Assembly (NCBI RefSeq): GCF_013385635.1
Contig: NZ_JACAPR010000007.1
Coordinates: 29,260-93,259 of the forward strand
Origin: Pseudomonas gingeri
Lineage (GTDB): Bacteria; Pseudomonadota; Gammaproteobacteria; Pseudomonadales; Pseudomonadaceae
Direction: 5' to 3'
Length of the DNA stretch: 64,000 nt
Shown here: one piece after another, positions 1 to 7,735 of the stretch
Position numbering within the stretch: position 1 is the stretch's first letter
Layout: the number at the start of each line of letters is the position of its first letter
The notes under the pieces: generated by a model
The model's input: the letters and a program-made list of their open reading frames with translations, nothing else
Told to the model about the DNA's origin: nothing
The model's database searches: none
Made by a program: the position numbers and the translations under genes

Positions 1-60
1 CCGTTGCAAAACGCATGCACATCAAGTGATGGCAGTCAGGAGGGCGGATTGCTTCTGATA

Positions 61-99
61 ACATCGCATGCGATGTATAGTTCTAGCTTGCAATACATC
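61..99. promoter_or_regulatory. Inverted-repeat operator upstream of the OhrR-like regulator
   Basis: Two overlapping symmetries sit just before the regulator start. ACATCGCATGCGATGT (61-76) is a perfect 16-bp palindrome. GATGTAT (72-78) and ATACATC (93-99) form an inverted repeat with a 14-nt spacer. MarR/OhrR proteins typically bind such dyads over their own promoter, so an autoregulatory operator is inferred. It may also serve a divergent gene lying off the left edge. Confidence 0.5.
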
Positions 100-123
100 C
101 GTTTTCGGTCGTAGAGAGTGCTT

Positions 124-582
124 ATGAAATCCACTGAAAAGATAGACCCCCTCGACCTGAAGCTTTCCCAGTTCCTGTGTTTTGCGGTCTATTCCTCCAA
201 CCTTGCCTTCGGCAAAGCCTACAAGCCAATGCTCGAGCGGCTCGGGCTGACCTATACGCAGTACATCACCCTCGTTGCGCTGTGGGAGGAAGACGACCAG
301 ACCGTTGGCAGCCTCGGCGAAAAGCTGTTTCTCGAATCCAACACCCTCACGCCAATCCTGAAGAAGCTGGAAGCGATGGGGTACTTGCTGCGCCAGCGCG
401 ACCCGGAAGACGAACGCCAGGTGCGGATCAACCTCACTCAAGAGGGGCGCAAACTGCGCGAAGGTCTTTCGGAAGACGGCTTTCCGCAAACCGGCCTCGA
501 TCCTGATGACTTCGTGCAAATACAGAAGGCAATCGTGAAGTTACGGAGCAATCTCATCCGTTCGACGAAAGACCGGGAGTAG
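124..582 (+). CDS. ohrR: MarR-family organic-peroxide-sensing regulator, OhrR-like
   Basis: A 152-residue winged-helix repressor. The N-terminal stretch LCFAVYSSNLAFGKAYKPML matches the OhrR signature around the reactive cysteine, here Cys19, equivalent to Cys15 of Bacillus OhrR. The wing segment DPEDERQVRINLT is typical of the family. In OhrR the cysteine is oxidised by organic hydroperoxides or hypochlorite, which releases the operator of the peroxidase gene ohr. No ohr gene follows, so the target may lie to the left of the window or be a different gene. ATG at 124 was preferred to an in-frame GTG at 118 because a purine-rich stretch (GAGAG) precedes it. It lies in the presumed island with the copper genes. 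The OhrR subgroup is likely; the regulated gene is unknown. Confidence 0.75.
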   Translation: MKSTEKIDPLDLKLSQFLCFAVYSSNLAFGKAYKPMLERLGLTYTQYITLVALWEEDDQTVGSLGEKLFLESNTLTPILKKLEAMGYLLRQRDPEDERQVRINLTQEGRKLREGLSEDGFPQTGLDPDDFVQIQKAIVKLRSNLIRSTKDRE

Positions 583-1003
583 CTCGCAAGAGGCGCCTGG
601 AGATTCTTGTCGAGGGCGCCATGATGCAGGGCACGCACAGAGCAGCAGCGTGATTCGCCGTCTCCAGTCAGACGTATCGCCCGCCCATATCATGACTGGA
701 AACTCGCGCCCTGCGGTTCAATCGCAACCTGAGCGTCGGCCTCCACCGCATGCCCGAAGAGCAATACTGTCAAAACCGTAACGTTCACCTCAGCTTTCTG
801 AAAGCTCCTCCCGCCTACCATCCTTGTTCAGTGTCGTCGCTTCTGTGGTTGGTGAGGCTTCGATACCGAGGGCCGAAACAAGCTTGCCGGCTGGCTGATG
901 GCGACTCTCGTTCAAACACGCACGTGGTAGTCCCAGATATCCAGGTCTGCGGCGCTGCTCCATGTGCTTGCTCTGGTATCTGATTCGCGGGGCGTGAAAC
1001 GGT
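583..1003. other. Intergenic stretch without a recognisable gene
   Basis: 421 bp between the regulator and copA. Short open frames exist on both strands (for example 750-983 plus) but none has a convincing ribosome-binding site or a familiar protein sequence. The copper operon promoter must lie here or further upstream, but I could not identify a clear CopR-type box. It may contain eroded coding sequence. Confidence 0.5.
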
Positions 1004-2830
1004 ATGCAATCCAAAACATCCAGGCGCACCTTTGTGAAAGGCCTGACCTCTGGTGGCATTCTCGGCGGCCTGGGATTGTGGCGCACGCCCGTCTGGGCGA
1101 TCACCAGCCCTGGCCAACCTGGCGTTTTGTCAGGTACGGAGTTCGATCTGTTCATCGCTGAGAGCCAGGTGAACATTACTGGCGTAGCGCGTACGGCGAT
1201 GACCATTAATGGCGGTCTGCCCGGGCCTCTGTTGCGCTGGCGTGAGGGCGAGACCGTCACACTCAGGGTCAAGAACCGCCTGAAAGACATGACCTCTATT
1301 CATTGGCACGGAATTATCCTGCCCACGAACATGGATGGTGTCCCGGGCTTGAGCTTTCACGGTATCGATCCTGACGGTATGTACCTCTACCGGTTCAAGG
1401 TCAAACAAAACGGGACATATTGGTACCACAGCCACTCCGGCCTGCAGGAGCAGCTTGGGGTGTATGGCCCATTGGTCATCGACGCCAAGGAGCCCGAGCC
1501 CTTCACATATGATCGTGACTATGTGGTGATGTTGAGCGACTGGACGGACGAAGACCCCGTCGCGTTGATGAAAAAACTGAAGAAGCAGTCGGATTACTAC
1601 AACTACAACAAGCGTACCGTGAGTGATTTCATTCACGATGTCGGGGAGAAAGGCTGGGCCGCCACGGTTGCCGATCGGAAGATGTGGGCCGAGATGAAAA
1701 TGAACCCCACCGATCTCGCAGACGTAAGCGGTGCAACCTACACCTACCTCATGAACGGCCAGGCGCCGAACATGAACTGGACGGGGATCTTCCGACCGGG
1801 TGAGAAGATCCGGTTGCGGTTCATCAATGGTTCGTCCATGACGTACTTCGATGTGCGAATTCCCGGGTTGAAAATGACCGTCGTTGCCTCGGATGGCCAG
1901 CATGTAAAACCTGTCGTTGTTGATGAGTTGCGGATTGCTACTGCAGAAACGTTTGATGTCATCGTCGAGCCTGCTCAGGAGGTCTACACACTTTTTGCCC
2001 AGTCGATGGACCGAACCGGCTACGCACGCGGCACTTTAGCTGCACGAGCTGGCCTTGTTGCCCCTATCCCTGCGCTGGACCCACGACCATTGGTCACGAT
2101 GGCTGACATGGGGATGGGGGGGATGGACCATGGCTCCATGGCTGGCATGGGCGATATGGCCGGAATGGACCACAGCTCGATGGCGGCTATGTCCGGGATG
2201 GACGGTGGAGAAATGCAGGGCATGGACGACATGGTCGGCATGGACCACAGCCAAATGTCGAACATGGCCCCAGGAAATGGGCACGGTATGTCGGGGATGG
2301 CCGACATGCAGTCTCATCCTGCAAGCGAAAACAACAATCCTCTGGTGGACATGCAGGCGATGGAAACTTCGCCGAAACTCGACGACCCTGGCATGGGCCT
2401 CAGGAATAATGGCCGTAAGGTGCTTACCTACTCGGACCTCAAAAGTACCTTTGAAGACCCCGATGGACGCAAACCCGCTCGCACGATCGAACTCCACCTT
2501 ACCGGCCATATGGAGAAGTTTTCCTGGTCATTCAACGGTGTGAAGTTTGCCGACGCTGAACCCCTGCGATTGAAGTACGGCGAGAGAGTCCGACTGGTGT
2601 TGGTCAACGACACCATGATGACCCACCCGATTCATCTGCACGGCATGTGGAGTGATCTGGAGGACGAGTCCGGGGAGTTCATGGTGCGCAAGCACACGAT
2701 CGATATGCCACCAGGTTCGAAGCGCAGTTACCGGGTCACGGCGGATGCGCTCGGACGTTGGGCCTATCACTGCCATCTCCTGTATCACATGGAAATGGGA
2801 ATGTTCCGCGAAGTGCGTGTAGAAGAGTGA
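1004..2830 (+). CDS. copA: Periplasmic copper-resistance multicopper oxidase CopA
   Basis: 608 residues, the usual CopA/PcoA length. It starts with a twin-arginine signal (SRRTFVKG near residue 7), so the folded enzyme is exported by Tat. Three cupredoxin domains carry the copper ligands: HWHG near residue 100, HSH near 142, HPIHLHG near 540 and the T1/T3 cluster [12 protein letters not shown] near 589. Between domains 2 and 3 (about 365-440) lies a Met/His/Gly/Asp-rich block with repeated GMDHS-type units that binds copper. The family oxidises Cu(I) to less toxic Cu(II) and sequesters it in the periplasm. It is followed by copB after 10 nt. No copRS two-component genes are visible downstream, so the regulator is elsewhere. 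Confidence 0.96.
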   Translation: MQSKTSRRTFVKGLTSGGILGGLGLWRTPVWAITSPGQPGVLSGTEFDLFIAESQVNITGVARTAMTINGGLPGPLLRWREGETVTLRVKNRLKDMTSIHWHGIILPTNMDGVPGLSFHGIDPDGMYLYRFKVKQNGTYWYHSHSGLQEQLGVYGPLVIDAKEPEPFTYDRDYVVMLSDWTDEDPVALMKKLKKQSDYYNYNKRTVSDFIHDVGEKGWAATVADRKMWAEMKMNPTDLADVSGATYTYLMNGQAPNMNWTGIFRPGEKIRLRFINGSSMTYFDVRIPGLKMTVVASDGQHVKPVVVDELRIATAETFDVIVEPAQEVYTLFAQSMDRTGYARGTLAARAGLVAPIPALDPRPLVTMADMGMGGMDHGSMAGMGDMAGMDHSSMAAMSGMDGGEMQGMDDMVGMDHSQMSNMAPGNGHGMSGMADMQSHPASENNNPLVDMQAMETSPKLDDPGMGLRNNGRKVLTYSDLKSTFEDPDGRKPARTIELHLTGHMEKFSWSFNGVKFADAEPLRLKYGERVRLVLVNDTMMTHPIHLHGMWSDLEDESGEFMVRKHTIDMPPGSKRSYRVTADALGRWAYHCHLLYHMEMGMFREVRVEE

Positions 2831-2840
2831 GACATTAATC

Positions 2841-3668
2841 ATGATCAATAGACTTCGTGCGCGCCCCATCTACCTGACCATGGTGGTCACAAGCCTGGCA
2901 TTTGCCACGACTTCATCAGCCCTGGCGAAAGACAGCGGCCTGCAAGTCATGGAGCAAAGTCGTACACCGATTCCCGTTCTGAACGATGCTGACAGAGCCG
3001 CTGTTTACAACGCCCCTGGCGGGCATGAAATGCAGGACGACGCCCTTAACTCTTTCTTCCTGATTGATCGGTTGGAGTGGCAGAACGCTGATGCGGGAAG
3101 TGCTTTCAATTGGGAGGCGAAGGGCTGGGTCGGTGGCGATATTGATCGTCTTTGGCTGCGCACCGAGGGTGAACGGCTCAATGGTCTGACTGAAAAATCA
3201 GAGGTCCAGGCGTTATGGGGGCACGCCATCAGCCCATGGTGGGATGTCCTCGGCGGTGTTCGCCAGGACTTCAAACCAGGCGACGCCCAGACCTGGGCTG
3301 CTTTTGGTGTTCAAGGATTGGCACTGTACAACTTTGAGGCCGAGGCGACCGCATTCATTGGCGAGCAAGGCCAGACTGCTGCGCGTCTTGAGGGAGAGTA
3401 CGACTTTCTGCTGACCAACAAACTGATTCTCCAGCCAATGGCAGAGTTGAACTTCCACGGCAAGAATGACCCGCAACGCGGCGTCGGTTCCGGCCTGTCT
3501 GAAAGTGAAATAGGCATGAGGCTTCGATATGAGATTCGGCGAGAGTTTGCGCCGTATGTGGGTTTGACCTGGAACAGGTCCTATGGAAAGACCGCCGACT
3601 ACACCTTGGCGGAAGGTGGTGATCGCAGTGAGGCACGCTTGGTGTTGGGTGTCCGTTTCTGGTTTTAA
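2841..3668 (+). CDS. copB: Outer-membrane copper-resistance protein CopB
   Basis: 275 residues with a signal peptide (about 1-30, ending SSALA) and a CopB-family beta-barrel domain. Recognisable segments are [21 protein letters not shown], the [15 protein letters not shown] motif and a C-terminal aromatic residue (VRFWF) typical of outer-membrane insertion. CopB is thought to bind or export copper at the outer membrane alongside CopA. Most plasmid CopB proteins have an N-terminal Met/His-rich repeat before the barrel. Here the linker is short (about residues 31-60) and nearly free of such repeats, so this is the compact form. The gene lies 10 bp after copA and is clearly co-transcribed. Confidence 0.93.
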   Translation: MINRLRARPIYLTMVVTSLAFATTSSALAKDSGLQVMEQSRTPIPVLNDADRAAVYNAPGGHEMQDDALNSFFLIDRLEWQNADAGSAFNWEAKGWVGGDIDRLWLRTEGERLNGLTEKSEVQALWGHAISPWWDVLGGVRQDFKPGDAQTWAAFGVQGLALYNFEAEATAFIGEQGQTAARLEGEYDFLLTNKLILQPMAELNFHGKNDPQRGVGSGLSESEIGMRLRYEIRREFAPYVGLTWNRSYGKTADYTLAEGGDRSEARLVLGVRFWF

Positions 3669-3735
3669 TCGCAATAAACACGTGATGTAACTTACTAAAT
3701 TAAATCCGGCAGCTTTGTGCTGTGAGGAGTCCTGC

Positions 3736-4119
3736 GTGCCCATTATTAGAAAAACGGCTGTAATTATTCTTCTATCCACAGGGTTGCTGATGAGTGCCTT
3801 GGTTCAAGCTCATCCAAAACTGCTGTCTTCCAGTCCGATGGATGGAGAGAGTAGTGTTGCTCCGGCGAAAATAGAACTGCACTTCTCCGAAAACCTGATG
3901 ACCCAGTTTTCCGGAGCGAAACTCATCATGACGGATATGCCAGGCATGCCTGACTCCCCCATGGGCGTAAAGGCCAAGGTTTCAGGTGGCAGCGATCCCA
4001 AGACGATGCTTATCACTCCCGTGTCTGTGCTCACTGTCGGTACGTACAAGGTGGAGTGGCGTGCGGTGTCTTCCGACACCCATCCCATTACGGGTACTGT
4101 TACCTTCAAAGTGAAGTAG
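3736..4119 (+). CDS. copC: Periplasmic copper chaperone CopC
   Basis: 127 residues from a GTG start that has GAGGAG six bases upstream; an upstream in-frame TTG at 3715 lacks such a site. A Sec signal peptide (about 1-25, ending LVQA) leaves a mature protein starting HPKLL, which supplies the N-terminal His of the CopC Cu(II) site. The downstream SSDTHPITG motif carries the second His. The MTDMPGMPDSPMG segment is the Met-rich Cu(I)-binding loop. The product is a small beta-sandwich copper carrier working with the CopD membrane protein encoded immediately downstream, 3 bp away. Confidence 0.95.
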   Translation: MPIIRKTAVIILLSTGLLMSALVQAHPKLLSSSPMDGESSVAPAKIELHFSENLMTQFSGAKLIMTDMPGMPDSPMGVKAKVSGGSDPKTMLITPVSVLTVGTYKVEWRAVSSDTHPITGTVTFKVK

Positions 4120-4122
4120 GTC

Positions 4123-5076
4123 ATGAGCGACTTCATTAATATGGCACTGCGTTTCACCCTTTATACCGATCTCATGATGCTGTTTGGATTGGCGCTATTC
4201 GGCTTGTACAGCTTGCGGGGCCGAGAGCGGCGATCAGGGGTAGTGCTGCATTTTGAGTCGCTGCTGACAGGCTCCGCCGCTATTGGCATCGTGGCGTCTA
4301 TTGCCGCACTGGTTGTGCTGGCGCAAAGCATGAGTGCCGCCTCGAGTTGGATCGAACTACACCCTCATATTGAAATGATACTGACTGAAACCGAAGTGGG
4401 GTTGAGCTGGATCATTCGCGTGGGCAGCTTGATCCTGGTGATGGCGGCTGCGGCCCAGAATAAGCGTTCGCCCACGGCAAGCCTGTGGATCGTCACCCTC
4501 GGCGGCGGGATAGCCCTGGCAACGCTTGCCTGGACAGGGCATGGGGCCATGGATGATGGGCGTCGCCGAATTTGGCATTTTGCCACGGACATCTTCCACC
4601 TGCTTGCCGCGGGTGGCTGGCTGGGGGCGCTGGTTGCCTTTGGATTATTGGTGAGACTCAAGAAAGTCCAGGCACGGCAATCAGTCGGGATTCTGGCCCG
4701 GGCGCTGACCGGTTTCGAGTCCGCCGGCGCTGTGATTGTCGGCATCATCATCGTCACTGGCGTAGTGAACTACCTGTTTATCGTGGGCCCCAACCTGGAT
4801 GGGATCACGGACAGCACCTATGGCCTTTTACTGTTTTTGAAGTTGGCTCTGTTTGGCGCGATGCTGGGCCTCGCCGCACTCAATCGGTTTCACCTTGGCC
4901 CATTCCTCGAGCGTTCGCTCGCCAACGGTGATTACACGGTTGCGGCGAATACCCTGCGACGCAGCATGGTTGCCGAACTCGGCCTGGCCATCGTCATCAT
5001 CTGTCTGGTGGCCTGGTTGGGAACGTTAAGCCCCGAGATGGACAGAGGTGAAAGTCAGACACAATCGGCCAGGTAA
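4123..5076 (+). CDS. copD: Inner-membrane copper-resistance protein CopD
   Basis: 317 residues with about eight hydrophobic membrane segments and the CopD-family conserved features: His-containing helices ([47 protein letters not shown]) and a [12 protein letters not shown] loop. With CopC it is thought to move copper across or into the inner membrane. It starts 3 bp after the copC stop and ends the operon. The next sequence downstream is an integrase relic and tRNA-Gly, so copD is the last gene of the inserted block. Confidence 0.94.
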   Translation: MSDFINMALRFTLYTDLMMLFGLALFGLYSLRGRERRSGVVLHFESLLTGSAAIGIVASIAALVVLAQSMSAASSWIELHPHIEMILTETEVGLSWIIRVGSLILVMAAAAQNKRSPTASLWIVTLGGGIALATLAWTGHGAMDDGRRRIWHFATDIFHLLAAGGWLGALVAFGLLVRLKKVQARQSVGILARALTGFESAGAVIVGIIIVTGVVNYLFIVGPNLDGITDSTYGLLLFLKLALFGAMLGLAALNRFHLGPFLERSLANGDYTVAANTLRRSMVAELGLAIVIICLVAWLGTLSPEMDRGESQTQSAR

Positions 5077-5159
5077 TCCTCGATAGCGGCAGCAAACTCG
5101 GTGCGTAACCGCGTCACTGAGTCGGCCAGCGGCCGGCGTTTGATTTCTGATCGTTTCAT
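5055..5159 (-). pseudogene. Relic of an island-type tyrosine integrase, N-terminal codons only
   Basis: A 34-codon frame on the minus strand starts MKRSEIKRRPLADSV. From memory this matches the opening residues of the DUF4102-type integrases of tRNA-associated islands (MKRxxIKRRPLADT...). After about 15 residues the sequence departs ([19 protein letters not shown]) and stops, overlapping the 3' end of copD. The full integrase is about 400 residues, so only the start survives. Its start lies 183 bp from the tRNA-Gly 3' end, a typical int-to-attachment-site distance. This suggests the copper block is one end of an integrated element whose integrase was deleted. The match is short, so confidence is moderate. 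Confidence 0.55.
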
Positions 5160-5341
5160 CCGTGGATTCTTGTATGGTTTGGTTCGATTTTCGAGCGACC
5201 ATGCATCGCGCCATACAACAAAATCAATGCTATGCGGGAATAGAGGGGATTGTGAGGGATTGCGCGGATCAGCCTTGGCTGTTGTAGCGCGGGACTTGCG
5301 AGGGATTGAGGCGTTTCGGGGTACGAGGGGGAATAAGATCG

Positions 5342-5415
5342 TGGAGCGGGTAGAGGGAATCGAACCCTCAACTAAAGCTTGGGAAGCTTTCGTTTTGCCA
5401 CTAAACTATACCCGC
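5342..5415 (-). tRNA. tRNA-Gly (anticodon CCC)
   Basis: Read on the minus strand, the sequence folds as a 74-nt cloverleaf: acceptor GCGGGTA/TACCCGC, D-arm TAGTTTAGTGGCAAAAC, anticodon stem AAAGC/GCTTT enclosing the loop TTCCCAA (anticodon CCC), T-arm GGGTTCGATTCCC, discriminator T and an encoded CCA. tRNA-Gly genes are common integration targets. The 3' end faces the copper block, which is the side where an element would insert. Confidence 0.95.
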
Positions 5416-5516
5416 TCGAACGGCTGACTTTGTACCAGATGTCGCCGCGGATTTGAAGTTTTTCTTTGCGAATCTGCGTTTTAGCAGCGATTGCGCAGCG
5501 GACTTTCGCCAGGTGT

Positions 5517-5574
5517 CATCGCGGGCAATCGAGCATCGGCCGGGGTGTTCCCCGCAACGCCGTTGCCCGCGATG
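5517..5574 (-). terminator. Long inverted repeat downstream of phaG
   Basis: CATCGCGGGCAA (5517-5528) and TTGCCCGCGATG (5563-5574) are perfect 12-bp inverted arms around a 34-nt loop, ending 9 bp after the phaG stop codon. It could act as a transcript-end hairpin, but there is no U-tract. The arm sequence resembles the inner half of local REP palindromes, so it may be a REP derivative. Confidence 0.45.
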
Positions 5575-5582
5575 GCGGTCGA

Positions 5583-6470
5583 TCACATGGCGTGCGCATG
5601 GTGTTCCTGGACATGTCGGTAGTATCGAGCCCGGCTTTCCTGGTGGGTGGGTTCGAGGAAACCGAGCACCGCATGACGGCTGTCCCGGCACGCCGATTTG
5701 TGTTCCATGTCGAGGAAATGCCCGGCGCTCGGAATGGTGCTGAAGTGGCTATGGCGCACGTGGTTGCCGAATGCCCGCGCATCCCCGGCCGCCGTGTACT
5801 CGTCCCATTCGCCGTTCATGAACAGCACCGGTACGTCGATCTTGTCCGCGGCCTTCAGGTAGCACAGGCGATCACTGGCGAGTATTTCGCTGATGTGGAA
5901 GTGCATCTGCCCGTATTCGTGCTCGGCCAGGCTGCTGACATGACGGTAGTTGAAGCGCTTGAACAGCGACGGCAGGTGCTTGCCGATGGTGCTGTTGACC
6001 AGGTTGCCGACCCGGTCGCGGTCGCAGGCGCCGAGGTAGTCGACACCGCGCTCCAGGTAGTCGCGCATCGGGTCGTTGATCACCGGCGAGAACGAACTGA
6101 TCACGGCCTTTTCCACCCGTCGCGGGCGCTCGGCCAGGGCGATCAGCGCTGCGGCGCCACCCCAGGAAAACGACATCACATGCTCGGCGGCAAAGTGGTC
6201 GATCAGTTCCAGGAGGATCTGGCCCTCGACTTCCTTGGTCAGCATTCTCTCATGACGGTTGTGGGCCTTTGACTTGCCCGCGTAGGGCTGGTCGTAGCAC
6301 ACGACATTGTACTGCGGGTGCAGGTTCTTCACGGTCTGTGCAAATGACGCAGTGGTGGCCATCGAGCCGTTGACCAGGATAATGGTCTTTTCTGCGGCAT
6401 CTGCGCGATAGAACTCCGTGTAAACCCGATATTGACCCTGTATATCCAACACAGCGATTTCTGGCCTCAT
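5583..6470 (-). CDS. phaG: (R)-3-hydroxyacyl-ACP:CoA transacylase / hydroxyacyl-ACP thioesterase PhaG
   Basis: 295 residues, an alpha/beta hydrolase close to Pseudomonas PhaG (start MRPEIAVLDIQGQYRVYTEF) and related to RhlA. Catalytic residues are Ser102 in FSWGG, Asp223 in GEWDEYT and His251 in AGHFLD, matching the RhlA triad positions. PhaG diverts 3-hydroxyacyl groups from fatty-acid synthesis to medium-chain polyhydroxyalkanoate, or to hydroxyalkanoate precursors. No rhlB or rhlC is adjacent, which favours PhaG over a rhamnolipid role. Longer in-frame starts (to 6650) were rejected because the homologous N-terminus begins at 6470. It stands as a single gene. Confidence 0.92.
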   Translation of the reverse strand: MRPEIAVLDIQGQYRVYTEFYRADAAEKTIILVNGSMATTASFAQTVKNLHPQYNVVCYDQPYAGKSKAHNRHERMLTKEVEGQILLELIDHFAAEHVMSFSWGGAAALIALAERPRRVEKAVISSFSPVINDPMRDYLERGVDYLGACDRDRVGNLVNSTIGKHLPSLFKRFNYRHVSSLAEHEYGQMHFHISEILASDRLCYLKAADKIDVPVLFMNGEWDEYTAAGDARAFGNHVRHSHFSTIPSAGHFLDMEHKSACRDSRHAVLGFLEPTHQESRARYYRHVQEHHAHAM

Positions 6471-6782
6471 GTCCAAAGACTCCTGGCAAGCGGGTATGCG
6501 CGCAACTGACTGTGCACGAGCTATATGACAGGTAGGCATTCGCCTGGAATTTGCGGCCCATGTCGGTCCGGTGGAAGCCTGGCCGACGGGTGTTTTTATA
6601 GGCGGGCAATCTGCCGGAGAGCGAGAGCTGGCAAGCTCTGCAGCCGACAAAGAGTTTCTTGGAGTTATGAGGTGACTTGTCAGTCACAATCTGGCTGACG
6701 GTTTGATTCAAGCAGGCACCCGGTGATTGTGCAAGGAGCGATTTGGCATAAGCCGATCACTTCTGCCCAACGGTCGTCGACT
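6471..6782. other. Intergenic region upstream of phaG and downstream of rsuA
   Basis: 312 bp that should hold the phaG promoter, since phaG reads leftward from 6470. I see no protein-coding sequence and no confident sigma-54 or sigma-70 element. Confidence 0.4.
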
Positions 6783-7475
6783 TCAGATCAGGCGGATTTC
6801 TTCGTCTGTCAGCGCACGGTATTGCCCGGGGGCGAGGTCATCGTCGAGTACCAGTGGTCCCATGCGCTCGCGGTGCAGGCGCAGGACCTTGTTGTCGAAG
6901 TGGCCGAACATGCGTTTGACCTGGTGATAGCGGCCCTCGACGATGCTCAGCCGGGCGCTGCGCGGACCCAGCAGTTCCAGCCCGGCCGGTTGCGTGGTGA
7001 GGTCTTCGAAGGCGAAGTACAGGCCTTCGGCAAAGGTCGCGGCGTATTCGACGCCGATCACCTGCTCGGTCTCCACGTAGTAAACCTTGGGCAGCTTGGT
7101 CAGCGGCTGCGTGAGGCGCCGCGACCACTGTCCGTCGTTGGTCAGCAGCATCAGGCCGGTGGTGTTGAAGTCCAGGCGGCCGGCGATATGCAGCTCATGG
7201 ACGTCCGGTTCCTGCAGCAGGTCGAGGACGGTAGGGTGCTGCGGGTCGCGGGTGGCGCTGACGCAGCCCTGGGGTTTGTGCAGCATGAAGTAGCGCGGCG
7301 GGCGACCGGCCTGCAGCACTTCGTCGTCGACTTCGACCTGGCTGAACTCGCGCACTTCATGATGCGGATCGGAGGCGATCAGGCCATCGACCCTGACCCG
7401 CTTTTCCACCAGCAACAGGCGTACCTGCTGGCGATTGAAACGGGGCAGGTTGCTGAGGAAACGGTCGAGGCGCAT
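6783..7475 (-). CDS. rsuA: Ribosomal small-subunit pseudouridine synthase, RsuA family
   Basis: 230 residues. An N-terminal S4 RNA-binding domain (MRLDRFLSNLPRFNRQQVRL, about 1-60) is followed by the pseudouridine synthase domain with the catalytic-Asp motif AGRLDFNTTGLMLLTNDG (Asp near residue 102) and the KVYYVE segment. RsuA converts U516 of 16S rRNA to pseudouridine. Length and the C-terminal EGRYHQVKRMFGHF motif fit the family. It is not linked functionally to its neighbours; the downstream gap runs towards phaG. Confidence 0.9.
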   Translation of the reverse strand: MRLDRFLSNLPRFNRQQVRLLLVEKRVRVDGLIASDPHHEVREFSQVEVDDEVLQAGRPPRYFMLHKPQGCVSATRDPQHPTVLDLLQEPDVHELHIAGRLDFNTTGLMLLTNDGQWSRRLTQPLTKLPKVYYVETEQVIGVEYAATFAEGLYFAFEDLTTQPAGLELLGPRSARLSIVEGRYHQVKRMFGHFDNKVLRLHRERMGPLVLDDDLAPGQYRALTDEEIRLI

Positions 7476-7513
7476 GGCGGGATGTTCATGGGAAAGCGGG
7501 CGGGCATTTTACG

Positions 7514-7735
7514 TCATGGCGCCGAGGATGGGGCCTGCTTCAACTGTTCGTCCACCTGCGCGCAACGCGGACACAGGCAGGCGGTGTTGCGCAACTCCGC
7601 GGGCAGGGCTTCGAGCACGGCCCGGTCGATGCTGACGCTGTAGCACCAGCAGGGCCGGTCGGCGGTACGCGGATCGGCCAGGGTGCAGTCGTTGCGGGCG
7701 CCGCAGGCCGGGCAGAGGCTGGGGTCATTATTCAT
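7514..7735 (-). CDS. Small cysteine-rich CWC-family protein
   Basis: 73 residues with paired cysteines (LCPACGARNDC, PCWCYS, CLCPRCAQ) characteristic of the Cys-rich CWC family, which probably binds zinc or a metal cluster. Function is unknown. Its ATG lies 8 bp inside the 3' end of the upstream diguanylate cyclase gene, so the two are translationally coupled. A longer frame to 7801 overlaps the cyclase and was not used. Confidence 0.75.
   Translation of the reverse strand: MNNDPSLCPACGARNDCTLADPRTADRPCWCYSVSIDRAVLEALPAELRNTACLCPRCAQVDEQLKQAPSSAP

Noticed and set aside
750..983. 77-codon plus-strand frame before copA
   Set aside because: No RBS, no signal or domain; likely chance frame in the leader region.
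5101..5427. Plus-strand 108-codon frame across the tRNA
   Set aside because: It runs through the tRNA-Gly gene and its flank; no protein features.
5583..6470. RhlA rhamnolipid enzyme
   Set aside because: The N-terminus follows PhaG and there is no rhlB/rhlC/rhlR; the fold and triad are shared, so sequence type decided it.
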